NCBI GenBank assembly: GCA_030147845.1
Contig: JASBUN010000022.1
Location: 70,152-134,151, forward strand
DNA length: 64,000 nucleotides
Source of the DNA: Gammaproteobacteria bacterium
GTDB lineage: Bacteria; Pseudomonadota; Gammaproteobacteria; JASBUN01
Direction of reading: 5' to 3'
This document shows, piece after piece, positions 20,832 through 29,565 of the stretch. The translations under genes were made by a program, and so were the position numbers. Position 1 is the first letter of the stretch; every line of letters starts with the position of its first letter. The notes below the pieces were generated by a model. That model did no database searches and had not been told where the DNA came from. It saw nothing but the letters and a program-made list of their open reading frames with translations.

Positions 20832-22529
20832 TTACGCGTAGCTGACTTTATTGCGGCCAACGTCTTTGGATTGATAGAGATAGTCGTCGGCGCTGGAAAT
20901 AAGCGCATCCAAACTCGCATGGTGTTGCTGCCGCTGTGCCACGCCGAAGCTCGCCGTTAACTTAATTTCAACGCCGGCGTGATACAAGCGGATGTCGGCG
21001 ACTGTTTCGCGCAACCGTTCGGCGAGCGCGGCAGCCTCGTGGAGATCGGTTTCGGGTAGTAGTAGGATGAACTCTTCGCCACCCCAGCGGGCCACGATAT
21101 CCTGCCCGCGCATGGTCTGCGCCAGTACGTTGGCGGTTTCCACCAATACGCTATCACCGTAGGCATGGCCGTAAGCATCATTGATGCGTTTGAAATGATC
21201 GATATCCACTAGGATGACGGACACACTTCGCCCGTGACGCAGCGCCAGGTTCCATATCGGCCCGGCGATATCGTAGAACGCCCGCCGGTTGTTGATCCTG
21301 GTGAGCGGGTCCAGTGTGGCTAGCCGTTCGGCGCGCTGCTTTTGCTCTTGGCCAACCCGAAACTGGTAGGTGAGCGCCAGCGCCAACAGCGTCGCATCGA
21401 GCAGCATGCCGATGTCGACGGCATGGAACGTCCAGGTGTTGTAGGGGATGAAGCCCCAGACCGAGAACTCGGTCAGCAGGGCGCCGATCATCGAGGCGAT
21501 GGCGGCCAGCAGAAAATAGCGCGCCGGGCGTTGGCCGCTGCGCACGGAGATGATGCCAATGGTCAGCATGATCATGGTGAACAGAAAGATGAAAACGAAG
21601 GCAAGCAATAATGCATAGTGTTGCGAGTCGAACGCGGCGGTCGACAGCATGAGACCGGCAGATACGCCGATAAAGGCCAGAATGCTTTTGTATATGCGAG
21701 GAAAGTGCTTGCGTACATTCAGAAAGCGCACGGCGAAGGCCAGGCCACTGATGCCGTAGAGCAGCATCAAGATCGGATTGGACCACTGCGCCCAGCCGGG
21801 TTGATCGGGCCAAAACCATGCGAAGCCGTGCCCGGTGTATGACATGTTGGTCAGCACAAACATGCCCAAGTAGGTTGAGTAGAGAATATAGCGGCGTCTG
21901 CGCAGACCGACGTATAACATGGCGTTGTAGCCGAGCAAAGCGATCAAAAAGCCGTACAGAAACCCATAACCGTAACTCTGTCGTGTTTCCCGTGCTTCCG
22001 CCTGTGCAGGCGACGTTAGGAACAGGGGTAAAACCATCGGATCGGGCGTCTGCACGCGTAGGAATACGTCGCTGATGCCGACGTCAAAGCGGTGAGAAAA
22101 CGCGAAATAGCGGCTGTCGACGGCGCGTGTACTAAATGGTTTGCTGTCACCGACGTGGTAAGTCGCCTGCGTCTGGCCGTTATGCAGGAAATAGATGTCG
22201 ACGTGGTCGAGCCACGGTGTTTCGACGGACAGTCGTAGGGGTACCGCATGCGGGCGGTCATTCTTTACTTGGAGATGCAACCAGACCGGCCGTGCGCCGA
22301 TGCCGAAATCCAGCACCGCGCGCCGGCTGATCTTAAACGCGCCGTTGCGGTAGGCTGCCATGGCGTCGTCGAGCGACAACCTGTCATGTGTCTCGCGCAG
22401 ATAGCCGATATATTGTCCGATTGGACGATCGGAGCTGTGGCTGACCGAGATGGCGGCACGGGTTTCCGCCGCCACATCCAACGCGCCCAACAACAACAGC
22501 AATATACACAGTAGACGGTTAGGAATCAT
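20832..22529 (-). CDS. 7TMR-DISM diguanylate cyclase
   Basis: The 565-residue protein has a signal peptide, a periplasmic 7TMR-DISM extracellular 2 domain (about 25-180, beta-rich, with RPVWLHLQVKND), seven membrane helices (about 190-385) and a C-terminal GGDEF domain. The active site is GGEEF at 483-487, and the product-inhibition I-site is intact (RGQD at 474-477, five residues before it). It should therefore be an active, feedback-controlled maker of cyclic di-GMP that responds to a periplasmic ligand, possibly a carbohydrate. It may be transcribed apart from the PAS-GGDEF gene, as 420 bp separate them. Confidence 0.93.
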   Translation of the reverse strand: MIPNRLLCILLLLLGALDVAAETRAAISVSHSSDRPIGQYIGYLRETHDRLSLDDAMAAYRNGAFKISRRAVLDFGIGARPVWLHLQVKNDRPHAVPLRLSVETPWLDHVDIYFLHNGQTQATYHVGDSKPFSTRAVDSRYFAFSHRFDVGISDVFLRVQTPDPMVLPLFLTSPAQAEARETRQSYGYGFLYGFLIALLGYNAMLYVGLRRRRYILYSTYLGMFVLTNMSYTGHGFAWFWPDQPGWAQWSNPILMLLYGISGLAFAVRFLNVRKHFPRIYKSILAFIGVSAGLMLSTAAFDSQHYALLLAFVFIFLFTMIMLTIGIISVRSGQRPARYFLLAAIASMIGALLTEFSVWGFIPYNTWTFHAVDIGMLLDATLLALALTYQFRVGQEQKQRAERLATLDPLTRINNRRAFYDIAGPIWNLALRHGRSVSVILVDIDHFKRINDAYGHAYGDSVLVETANVLAQTMRGQDIVARWGGEEFILLLPETDLHEAAALAERLRETVADIRLYHAGVEIKLTASFGVAQRQQHHASLDALISSADDYLYQSKDVGRNKVSYA

Positions 22530-22949
22530 GTTTAGGTCACGTGGTGTTGGCCAACGTGATACGCAGATCCAATCGAAATGACGTGGGAAGTTTCACCGGC
22601 GTCAAACCCCGTGCGGCGCAACTTGGGTCGCCGGAGCGGCTAGCAGCGGTCGCTCGCTGGGCACGCCCAATATGTCCTAGTCTGTCGACTTCAGCGGCGG
22701 TTTCTTTAGCCCGAAATGCTCTTCGGTCAGTCGACATGGGCGTGCGAAGCCGTCGCCTGGCGCGCTTCGGCGCTCGTGCCGAATGTACTTTAGCCCCTGA
22801 TTTGGCCCCAAAATTTCCCCTTGTTGTAACACCGAGGCTAGTCGGACACGAGCGCGATGCGCGGTCGCGTGGCAGCATAGATTTAGATGGCCCAGGCGTA
22901 CAAAAACTCGCCGTGAACGAATGAACTTGGCGGCGTAGCGCGGCGAGCG
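22530..22949. other. Intergenic region between two cyclase genes
   Basis: No gene is supported; the open frames on either strand here are not protein-like. The region lies downstream of the PAS-GGDEF gene and upstream of the 7TMR cyclase (both minus strand), so it should hold the latter's promoter. Confidence 0.4.
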
Positions 22950-23963
22950 CTAGCCGGCTTGGTCGGTGTAATTTCGCTCGACAGACGGTGCTTGCATCGA
23001 ATTAACGGTCCGATTGCGGCCCGCAGCTTTGGCCTGATAGACCGCAATGTCTGACAGTTCGAGGAGTTGTTGCATGAGCGCTGAGCCGGCGCAATTGCCG
23101 AGCGTCGCTGTGCCAATGCTGACCGTGATCGGCATGCCCTCGATCGACACTTTTTGCACGCCGTCGTGTACGCGTTCAGCGATTATGCCGGCTTGCGTCC
23201 GATCGGCCGAGGGTAACCACAAGGCAAATTCTTCACCACCGTAGCGTACCGCGAGATCGTTGGGGCCGAGGCTCGCTTCCAACATGCGCGCCAAAGCCAC
23301 CAAGACGCGATCGCCTTCGTCATGGCCATGCTGATCGTTCACGGCTTTGAAATGATCAACGTCGATGAGCAAGACCGAAGCCAGCGCGTCGCTGTCAGAT
23401 CGTGATTGCCAGCGCTTAATGGCGGTAGACAACGCGCGCCGGTTGCCGAGCCCGGTGAGCGGATCGCTGCGGCTCAAGACGGCAAGTTCACGGTTGGCGA
23501 TCTCAATGTTATAGGCGCGTTGCTCGAGTTGTGAGTGCACCGCTTCCAGCTCGGCATTGGCTTGCGTCAGGCGGTCCGCGGAACGTTGTGCCTCGGCGCG
23601 TGCTTTCAAAAGCTCGGCTTCGAAACGGCTGCGTTCCTGCGCGACGAAAAATACCCAATAGTAACAAGGCTGGTGTTCGTATTCGCCGGCTCGGCAATTT
23701 ACCAGCACCGGCGTGCGCTCGCCCTGAGCGTTACTGATGTAAAGATAAATTTCGCGAACACTATTTTCACGAAGCAGCATGGGCCATACGTGCGTTTGTA
23801 AAAATATACGGCCGGCGGGTGGGAATAAATCTTCCATGGACTTTTGTCGCCAGTGCGCGGCGTCGTGCCCAACCAAGGTCAGCATGTCGGTATTGGGTAA
23901 TAGCACTCGCCCGACCGCGTCGGTGACGAGAATCGGACACGGTAGCCGATTTAACTCATCCAT
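22950..23963 (-). CDS. PAS-GGDEF diguanylate cyclase, partner of the RsbQ-like hydrolase
   Basis: In this 337-residue cytosolic protein, residues 1-110 form a PAS domain (CPILVTDAVGRVLLPN), 112-160 a coiled coil, and 165-325 a GGDEF domain with GGEEF at 242-246. The I-site position reads GPND (233-236) instead of RxxD, so normal product inhibition is probably lost. The gene overlaps the upstream alpha/beta hydrolase gene by 13 bp. In Bacillus, RsbQ activates the PAS domain of the RsbP phosphatase; here the same layout (hydrolase, PAS, coiled coil) ends in GGDEF instead of a phosphatase. This suggests a hydrolase-derived signal that sets cyclic di-GMP output. Confidence 0.92.
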   Translation of the reverse strand: MDELNRLPCPILVTDAVGRVLLPNTDMLTLVGHDAAHWRQKSMEDLFPPAGRIFLQTHVWPMLLRENSVREIYLYISNAQGERTPVLVNCRAGEYEHQPCYYWVFFVAQERSRFEAELLKARAEAQRSADRLTQANAELEAVHSQLEQRAYNIEIANRELAVLSRSDPLTGLGNRRALSTAIKRWQSRSDSDALASVLLIDVDHFKAVNDQHGHDEGDRVLVALARMLEASLGPNDLAVRYGGEEFALWLPSADRTQAGIIAERVHDGVQKVSIEGMPITVSIGTATLGNCAGSALMQQLLELSDIAVYQAKAAGRNRTVNSMQAPSVERNYTDQAG

Positions 23964-24808
23964 ACGGCGCGGGTTTCGTGGCCAGGAGAAGCAGAATCGG
24001 CAATGTAGGCTTTTATTGCCTCGACGACCAGGCCGGGATGACTTATGTGGGCGCAGTGACCACCGGCCTCCAAAATTTTCAGCGTACTGCCCTTTAAGTG
24101 TGTATGCAGATATTCGCCGACACTCAATGGCGCCAAGGTATCCTTACTGTGTTGGAGAATTAAGCACGGGCGCGAGACCAGCGGCAGCTCGGCGCGGTTA
24201 TCGGCGTAGAAAGTTGCTTCGGCGAACGTGCGCGCCACCAGTGGGTCGGTGGAGCAAAAGCTGTCAGAGAGTTCGCCGGCGACCGCACTATCCAGCGACT
24301 CGCCCGCAACCACCGGCGCGAGATAATGCGCCCAGCCGATGTAATTCTGGTCCATTAAAGACAGCAGGTCATCGAGGTCGGTGCGTTCGAAACCGCCGAA
24401 ATAATCCGGCGGGTGGTTAAGAAAGCAGGGATTGGGTCCGATCAACACCAGGCGTTGGAACAGCTGTGGGCGGCTAATGGACGCCAGTAGGCCGATACTG
24501 CTGCTGACTGAATGACACACCAACGTGACGCCGCTGCTGATTTCAAGCGCATCGCAGATTTCCATAATATCATCGGCATAGCCTTGCAGATGCGAGTAGC
24601 GCTTGACGTTGAACGCCGAAAGATCCGACTGGCCGCTGCCGACGTAATCAAACAGCACTTGACGGTGCGTGGTTTCGAATGCAGGGGTAACGCGAGTCCA
24701 CATCTTTTGGTTGCAGCCGAAGCCGTGTGCGTACATCAATACGGGACCGGAATCGCCCACGATATGCACATTATTGCGTTTGATAATGTCCAAACCAGAG
24801 TGCCCCAT
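23951..24808 (-). CDS. RsbQ/KAI2-type alpha/beta hydrolase
   Basis: Starting at MGHSGLDIIKRNNVHI aligns the protein with RsbQ; an in-frame ATG 20 codons upstream is possible. The triad is Ser100 (CHSVS), Asp223 (HSKDTLAP) and His251 (GGHCAHIS). The intervals of 123 and 28 residues are those I know for RsbQ (Ser96, Asp219, His247). The oxyanion region HGFGCNQKMW is also RsbQ-like. Family members hydrolyse or bind a small hydrophobic ligand and pass it, or a conformational signal, to a PAS partner. Here the partner is the overlapping PAS-GGDEF gene. Confidence 0.92.
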   Translation of the reverse strand: MGHSGLDIIKRNNVHIVGDSGPVLMYAHGFGCNQKMWTRVTPAFETTHRQVLFDYVGSGQSDLSAFNVKRYSHLQGYADDIMEICDALEISSGVTLVCHSVSSSIGLLASISRPQLFQRLVLIGPNPCFLNHPPDYFGGFERTDLDDLLSLMDQNYIGWAHYLAPVVAGESLDSAVAGELSDSFCSTDPLVARTFAEATFYADNRAELPLVSRPCLILQHSKDTLAPLSVGEYLHTHLKGSTLKILEAGGHCAHISHPGLVVEAIKAYIADSASPGHETRAVWMS

Positions 24809-25111
24809 GTCGTTTTGCGGTGAGTACACGCAATCAATTATTTTGTCAGCGTACCAAATTGGTAACAAATGTTAACCCAATATCCTTTCCATGTGGGTGG
24901 CTTTTTACCGTTTTTCCCAATGCGCGCATCAGGGTAAACACCTATATATGCATTCGGCATCGAGCGCATGAAGTGGTGTTTGCGCTCGATGCCGGCGCTG
25001 GCGCGCCCACGCGATGATGCGTTGCGGCCGCAACGTAGATGCTTTTCGCTATGGTGCTACACAGAACGTTGGCGGTGTCGCGGCGTGCACGCGTACCCGG
25101 CTACAGAACAC
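24809..25111. other. Intergenic region
   Basis: This stretch lies between the RsbQ-like gene (upstream side) and the ssrA terminator. It probably contains the promoter of the hydrolase/PAS-GGDEF pair in the AT-rich part near 24830-24915. No gene or RNA is evident. Confidence 0.4.
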
Positions 25112-25143
25112 AAAAAAGCCCCAACTGATATCAGTTGGGGCTT
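25112..25143 (-). terminator. Intrinsic terminator of ssrA
   Basis: On the minus strand, a perfect 28-nt palindrome (25116-25143; arm AAGCCCCAACTGAT) is followed by a run of six U. This is a textbook rho-independent terminator 7 nt after the tmRNA CCA end. Confidence 0.9.
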
Positions 25144-25149
25144 CGCTAT

Positions 25150-25511
25150 TGGTGGAGGCGGCGGGAATCGAACCCGCGTCCGCAAGTACTCCGCCGTTGG
25201 TTCTACATGCTTATCCGGTCTATTAGTTTAACCGCAAGCTACCCGACAGGCAGGGAAAACGAGCGGCGATCCCAGTAAAGATTTAACGGTTCGGCCCCGG
25301 GAGAGCTTCATCGCGATCTTGTGAGAGTCGACGCCTGATGACGGACGCACAAGCACGGCTCCGGTCAGACGGCACCCTACCGGGTTTTAAGCGGCGAGTG
25401 CGTAGTTGTCGTCGTTGGCAACTATATGGTTTGCAGCTAGATTAACGAGGTGATCTGCCCCTCGGCATGCCCCTCAGGTTTCGCGACCCACGTCGAATCC
25501 AAGTCGCCCCC
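25150..25511 (-). ncRNA. ssrA: tmRNA
   Basis: The minus strand reads GGGGGCGACTTGGATTCGACG at the 5' end and ends with a T-loop (GGTTCGATTCCCGCC) and CCTCCACCA. The 5' GGGGGCG and 3' CGCCTCC pair over seven positions (one G-U) to form the acceptor stem with encoded CCA. The tag reading frame starts at the GCA resume codon (25434) and ends with TAA at 25387: ANHIVANDDNYALAA, a typical proteobacterial degradation tag with the C-terminal ALAA. tmRNA with SmpB rescues stalled ribosomes. smpB lies 116 bp upstream on the same strand. Confidence 0.97.
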
Positions 25512-25524
25512 ATTGGTTACAGTC

Positions 25525-25553
25525 AATATGGTACCACAATTGCGCTCGTTCAA
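25525..25553 (-). promoter_or_regulatory. Candidate sigma-70 promoter of ssrA
   Basis: Read on the minus strand, TTGAAC (25553-25548) and CATATT (25530-25525) are 17 bp apart, and the -10 box ends about 13 nt before the mature 5' end. A short leader removed by RNase P would be expected. Confidence 0.5.
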
Positions 25554-25627
25554 GCCCGTACGTGATCGGCGCGCGTCGGTGGCACGCTTTGGGTGGGCGG
25601 GGAAAAGTGGCCGGCTGGGTTGTGTGC

Positions 25628-26098
25628 TTAGCCGTGTTTGAGCACGCGCTGTTTTTCGCGTTGCCAGTCGCGTTCTTTCAAGGTGGCGCGTTTGTCATGC
25701 GCCTTTTTACCGACCGCCAGCGTCACTTCTAATTTAGCGCGGCCTTTTTTCCAGTACATCGACGTCGGGATCAGCGCATAACCCTTGCGCTCGACGGCGC
25801 CGATCAGGCGGCTGAGTTCGTCGCGGTGTAATAGCAGTTTACGCGTGCGCGTAGGGTCCGGTTGAATATGGGTCGAGGCGGTTGGCAGAGGCGTGACGAT
25901 GGCGCCAAGCAGGAAGGCTTCGCCATCCTTGACGATGACGTAGCTGTCGCGCAATTGCACGCGGCCTGCGCGCAGACTTTTTACTTCCCAGCCCTGCAAT
26001 ACCAGCCCGGCTTCGAGGCGGTCCTCCATGAAGAAGTCGTGACGCGCCTTTTTATTCAGCGCGATGGTGTTGGATGGCTTGGAATTGGCTTTACTCAT
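25628..26098 (-). CDS. smpB: SsrA-binding protein SmpB
   Basis: The 156-residue protein has the full SmpB fold: [31 protein letters not shown] at the N-terminus (partly quoted), the oligonucleotide-binding beta barrel, and the basic C-terminal tail ([19 protein letters not shown]) that inserts into the empty mRNA channel. It binds tmRNA and brings it to stalled ribosomes. Its position just upstream of ssrA, on the same strand, is common in Gammaproteobacteria. Confidence 0.97.
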   Translation of the reverse strand: MSKANSKPSNTIALNKKARHDFFMEDRLEAGLVLQGWEVKSLRAGRVQLRDSYVIVKDGEAFLLGAIVTPLPTASTHIQPDPTRTRKLLLHRDELSRLIGAVERKGYALIPTSMYWKKGRAKLEVTLAVGKKAHDKRATLKERDWQREKQRVLKHG

Positions 26099-26364
26099 TG
26101 GGGGATTATACAGCCTTGTTGGTGGACCGGCAGGGACCAGGGCCTGCTCGGACGTGGGACGGATCGATTACGGGAAAGCTCATATGGCTGAAATGTCCGT
26201 TCCTTCCCGCCCAATAGCGACGGTTATCGTCCCCGGACGACCGAACATTTCGCCGCAAACCCGCGTGTCCTCGTCAGGATTGCCAAGTCCGGCAGACGCC
26301 TCAGTTGTATGCACGCGCGAATTGCCTCAAAATGGCGCAAAAGTATAACAAATCCGGAGGTTAG

Positions 26365-27810
26365 ATGCCCGTTCGACGCACTTCCATGCACGGCCAATGG
26401 TCCAGTCGCATGGCCTTCGTGTTGGCCGCTACCGGCTCGGCGGTGGGGCTCGGTAATATTTGGAAGTTCCCCTATATTACCGGTGAAAACGGCGGTGGCG
26501 CCTTTGTGCTGGTGTATCTGATTTGTATTGCCGTGATCGGCATTCCGATCATGATGGCGGAGGTCATGCTCGGACGGCGCGGGCGCCAAAGCCCGATCAA
26601 TACCATGCGCGCCTTGATTGCCGACGAGCGTGCGCACGGCGCTTGGCGATTATTAGGTTGGGCCGGAGTCGCCGCCGGTTTTCTGATCATGTCCTACTAC
26701 AGCGTGATCGCGGGCGAGGCCCTGGCCTATGTATTTCGTACCGCCGGCGGCATGTTCGACGGCGCCACCGCCGACGGCGTGCGCAGCATATTCGCAGCGT
26801 TTACCTCCGACGCCGAGGCGTTGTTGGCGTGGCACACGATTTTCACGGCACTGACTATGGTGGTGGTCGCGCGCGGTGTGCGCGGCGGCTTGGAAATGGC
26901 CACCAAGATCATGATGCCGGCCTTGTTCGTGATCCTGCTGCTGTTGGTCGGCTACGCGCTCGACCTGGGTAAGTTTGACCAGGCCGTGACCTTCCTGTTT
27001 TGGCCGGATTTTTCCAAAATCTCCGCCAACGGAATTCTGATCGCCATGGGTCATGCCTTCTTTACCCTGAGCTTGGGTATGGGTGCGATCATGGTGTACG
27101 GCTCCTATATGCGCCAGGATACTTCCATCGCCAAGACCTCAATTTTGATCTCGCTGGCGGATACCACGGTGGCGTTATTGGCGGGTTTGGCGATTTTCCC
27201 GATCGTATTTACCAACGGTCTGGAACCGGCCGCCGGACCGGGTCTAATTTTTCAGACACTGCCGTTGGCGTTTGGGCACATGCCGGGCGGAAGTTTCTTC
27301 GGCACGCTATTTTTTATCTTATTGGTATTCGCGGCTTGGAGTTCGGCCATTTCGCTGATCGAGCCGGCAGTGGCGTGGTTGGTGGAAAATCGCGGTCTGT
27401 CGCGTGTCGACGCCACCGTACGGGTTGGCAGCTTGACTTGGCTGCTCGGTTTGGCCACCGTGTTTTCCGCTACCGGCGTTACCGTAGGCGATATCGCGCA
27501 CAAGATAGCGGGCAGCGTGGGCTTGTCGACATTCGCGTTTAACGGTCGTTTCTTCCAGATGACGGCATTCGGATTGATCGATTATCTCACAGCCAATATC
27601 ATGCTGCCGCTGGGCGGACTGTTTATTGCTATTTTTGCCGGTTGGGTAATGGCGAAGCGTTCCGTGCAGGATGAGATGGACGTTGGCAATCGTTTCGCAT
27701 TTGGTTTGTGGTATATCGTTATCCGTTTCGTCACGCCGTTTGCGGTCATCGTCGTGTTCCTGGATGCCATTGGTGTTGTTCCCTGGTTGCGGGCGCTGAT
27801 ACAACGTTAA
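26365..27810 (+). CDS. Sodium-dependent NSS (SNF) family transporter
   Basis: The 481-residue protein has about 12 membrane helices and the NSS signature in TM1 (SRMAFVLAATGSAVGLGNIW, then KFPY), which contains the unwound sodium- and substrate-binding segment. A clear GGAGG lies 5 bp before the ATG. LeuT-like proteins of this family import amino acids or related solutes with sodium. The substrate cannot be read from sequence. The gene is monocistronic, upstream of ratA on the same strand (42 bp gap). Confidence 0.93.
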   Translation: MPVRRTSMHGQWSSRMAFVLAATGSAVGLGNIWKFPYITGENGGGAFVLVYLICIAVIGIPIMMAEVMLGRRGRQSPINTMRALIADERAHGAWRLLGWAGVAAGFLIMSYYSVIAGEALAYVFRTAGGMFDGATADGVRSIFAAFTSDAEALLAWHTIFTALTMVVVARGVRGGLEMATKIMMPALFVILLLLVGYALDLGKFDQAVTFLFWPDFSKISANGILIAMGHAFFTLSLGMGAIMVYGSYMRQDTSIAKTSILISLADTTVALLAGLAIFPIVFTNGLEPAAGPGLIFQTLPLAFGHMPGGSFFGTLFFILLVFAAWSSAISLIEPAVAWLVENRGLSRVDATVRVGSLTWLLGLATVFSATGVTVGDIAHKIAGSVGLSTFAFNGRFFQMTAFGLIDYLTANIMLPLGGLFIAIFAGWVMAKRSVQDEMDVGNRFAFGLWYIVIRFVTPFAVIVVFLDAIGVVPWLRALIQR

Positions 27811-27852
27811 TGTGGTGTTGGCGGCTTGTGCCGATCAAAACGTAAGTGATCC

Positions 27853-28290
27853 ATGACTACAATCCATAAAAGTGCGCTAGTGCCTTTTCGCGCCGCGCAG
27901 ATGTTTGCGCTGGTAGACGATATTGAGTCCTATCCGCAGTTCCTGCCGTGGTGCAAGTCGTCGCGCGTGCTGGCGCGTGATGCCGATGAGGTGCGCGCCA
28001 CCATCGAATTGGCCAAGGGCGCGTTGAACAAATCATTCACGACCGTGAATCGCCTGCAGTGCGGCAAAATGATCGGCATCCGCCTGGTCGAAGGGCCGTT
28101 TCGGCGATTGGAGGGGTTTTGGCGTTTCGACGCGCTCGAAGATGCCGGTTGCAAGGTATCGTTGGACCTCGATTTTGACTTCTCCAGTCGTGTGCTTGGC
28201 ATGGTGATCGGGCCGGTGTTTACGCAGATCGCCAATAGTTTGGTGGATGCGTTTTGCAAACGCGCATACGAGCTTTATGGCAACGACTGA
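27853..28290 (+). CDS. ratA: RatA / COQ10-type START domain protein
   Basis: The 145-residue single-domain protein starts MTTIHKSALVPFRAAQMFALVDDIESYPQFLPWC (partly quoted), a typical polyketide-cyclase/START fold of the COQ10 family. In yeast and mitochondria Coq10 binds ubiquinone; in E. coli RatA was described as a ribosome-association toxin. The residues VEGPFRRLEGFWRF are conserved. It overlaps rnfH by 14 bp, the standard ratA-rnfH arrangement. Confidence 0.94.
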   Translation: MTTIHKSALVPFRAAQMFALVDDIESYPQFLPWCKSSRVLARDADEVRATIELAKGALNKSFTTVNRLQCGKMIGIRLVEGPFRRLEGFWRFDALEDAGCKVSLDLDFDFSSRVLGMVIGPVFTQIANSLVDAFCKRAYELYGND

Positions 28291-28603
28291 CGTTATCGCC
28301 GTCGAGGTCGCCTACGCGTTGCCGAAGGAACAGGTGATTTTGTCGCTGGAAGTCGCCGCCGGTGCAACGCTGCGCGATGCGATCGAGCAATGCGGTCTGC
28401 TCGAACGCTTCCCGGAAATTGATCTGCAGGTCAACAAGGTCGGCATATTCGGCAAACTCAGCGGCCTGGATGTGCATCTGCGCGCCGGTGATCGAGTCGA
28501 AATCTACCGCGCATTGATTGCCGACCCGAAGCAGGTGCGCCGCCAGCGCGCCGCGCAGGGCAAGGTCACGCGCAAAGGTGGCGGTGACCGACAGGATGGC
28601 TGA
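28277..28603 (+). CDS. rnfH: RnfH (UPF0125) ubiquitin-like protein
   Basis: The start MATTDVIAVEVAYALPKEQ at 28277 lies inside the ratA 3' end. The 108-residue protein has a beta-grasp fold with the family motif VGIFGKLSGLDVHLRAGDRVEIYRAL (partly quoted) and a basic tail. Its function is not established despite the name; it is often encoded with ratA. It converges on bamE with a 9 bp gap. Confidence 0.93.
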   Translation: MATTDVIAVEVAYALPKEQVILSLEVAAGATLRDAIEQCGLLERFPEIDLQVNKVGIFGKLSGLDVHLRAGDRVEIYRALIADPKQVRRQRAAQGKVTRKGGGDRQDG

Positions 28604-28612
28604 GGCGGGTGC

Positions 28613-29047
28613 TCAGCCGAAACCGAAGAAGCTGAACAGGCGGTGGAAGAAGCCTTTATTTTCTTTGGTGGTCGGGTTGACGGTCACCGTCTCGGACTTC
28701 GGCCGGCTGGGTTTCGCGCCCGGCTGCGGGCGCATGTCGCCTTCTATACTGGCCAGCTTATCGTGCTCGAAATACATGGTGACTTTCTTTTCAGTGCGTT
28801 TTTCACCGCCGGGCCGCATGGTATAGACGTAATCCCAGCGATCTCGGTGAAATGGGTCCTGCACCAACGGCGTACCCATCAAAAACTGCACTTGTTTCTT
28901 GGTCATGCCCGGTTTGACCTTATTAAGCTGGTCTTGGCTGATGACATTGCCCTGCTGGATGTCGATTTTGTACACCCAGGGGAAGCTTGCGCAACCGGTG
29001 ACAGCGACGCTGACAAGACATAGAATAGGAATGAGAAGCTTTTTCAT
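28613..29047 (-). CDS. bamE: Outer-membrane assembly lipoprotein BamE
   Basis: The 144-residue lipoprotein has its lipobox at VTGC (Cys19). The BamE core follows, with VYKIDIQQGNVISQDQLNKV, KPGMTKKQVQFLMGTP and WDYVYTMRPGG, the residues that contact BamD and phosphatidylglycerol. A basic, proline-rich C-terminal tail extends beyond the E. coli length. It is part of the BAM complex that inserts beta-barrel proteins. Divergent from fur. Confidence 0.96.
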   Translation of the reverse strand: MKKLLIPILCLVSVAVTGCASFPWVYKIDIQQGNVISQDQLNKVKPGMTKKQVQFLMGTPLVQDPFHRDRWDYVYTMRPGGEKRTEKKVTMYFEHDKLASIEGDMRPQPGAKPSRPKSETVTVNPTTKENKGFFHRLFSFFGFG

Positions 29048-29138
29048 CTGATCGGAGTGCCCGCCTCGATTTTCGGCGATGATAATAACCGATGCACCCG
29101 GTGAATCCTATAGGAGAGGCTGGAAGGGGAGTAGAGGC

Positions 29139-29558
29139 ATGGAATCCAAAGATCTCAGAAAGGCCGGCTTGAAGGTCACGCTGCCGCGCATGAAGATTCT
29201 CGAGATCCTCGAGGCCGCCGACGACCAACGGCACTTCAGTGCCGAGGATGTCTACAAGCAGTTGCTCGAGGCCGGCGAAGATATCGGACTGGCCACGGTC
29301 TATCGTGTTTTGACGCAGTTCGAAACCGCTGATCTGGTCATGCGGCATCACTTTGAGAGCGGGCACTCCGTGTTCGAGCTCAATCGCGGACCGCATCATG
29401 ACCATATTTTGTGCGTGCGCTGCGGTAAGGTCGATGAGTTCGTGGATGAGACCATCGAACGGCGCCAGCGCGAGATCGCCGAGAATTCCGGTTACCGCAT
29501 GACCGACCATAGCCTGTATATCTATGGCATCTGCGAGGCATGCCAGTCCAAGGAATGA
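29139..29558 (+). CDS. fur: Ferric uptake regulator Fur
   Basis: I start this 139-residue protein at MESKDLRKAG (29139), as the winged-helix domain begins directly after. Metal sites are visible: HHFESGHSVFE, the HHDHILCVRCGKVDEF segment with the CxxC zinc pair, and the C-terminal CEACQ pair. Fur with Fe(II) represses iron uptake genes. Purine-rich sequence (GGAAGGGGAG) precedes the start. It is divergent from bamE, as in many Gammaproteobacteria, and converges on recN. Confidence 0.96.
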   Translation: MESKDLRKAGLKVTLPRMKILEILEAADDQRHFSAEDVYKQLLEAGEDIGLATVYRVLTQFETADLVMRHHFESGHSVFELNRGPHHDHILCVRCGKVDEFVDETIERRQREIAENSGYRMTDHSLYIYGICEACQSKE

Positions 29559-29565
29559 ATCCGGT

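Noticed and set aside
25150-25190. tRNA gene (T-loop and CCA end)
   Set aside because: The sequence is the 3' tRNA-like end of tmRNA; the 5' partner strand is at 25505-25511.
29070-29095. Fur box between bamE and fur
   Set aside because: ATGATAAT matches the centre of the consensus, but the second half does not; about half the positions agree, too few to call.
29101-29118. Alternative upstream start for fur near 29079
   Set aside because: The added residues have no match to Fur, and the better-placed ATG at 29139 follows a purine-rich site.
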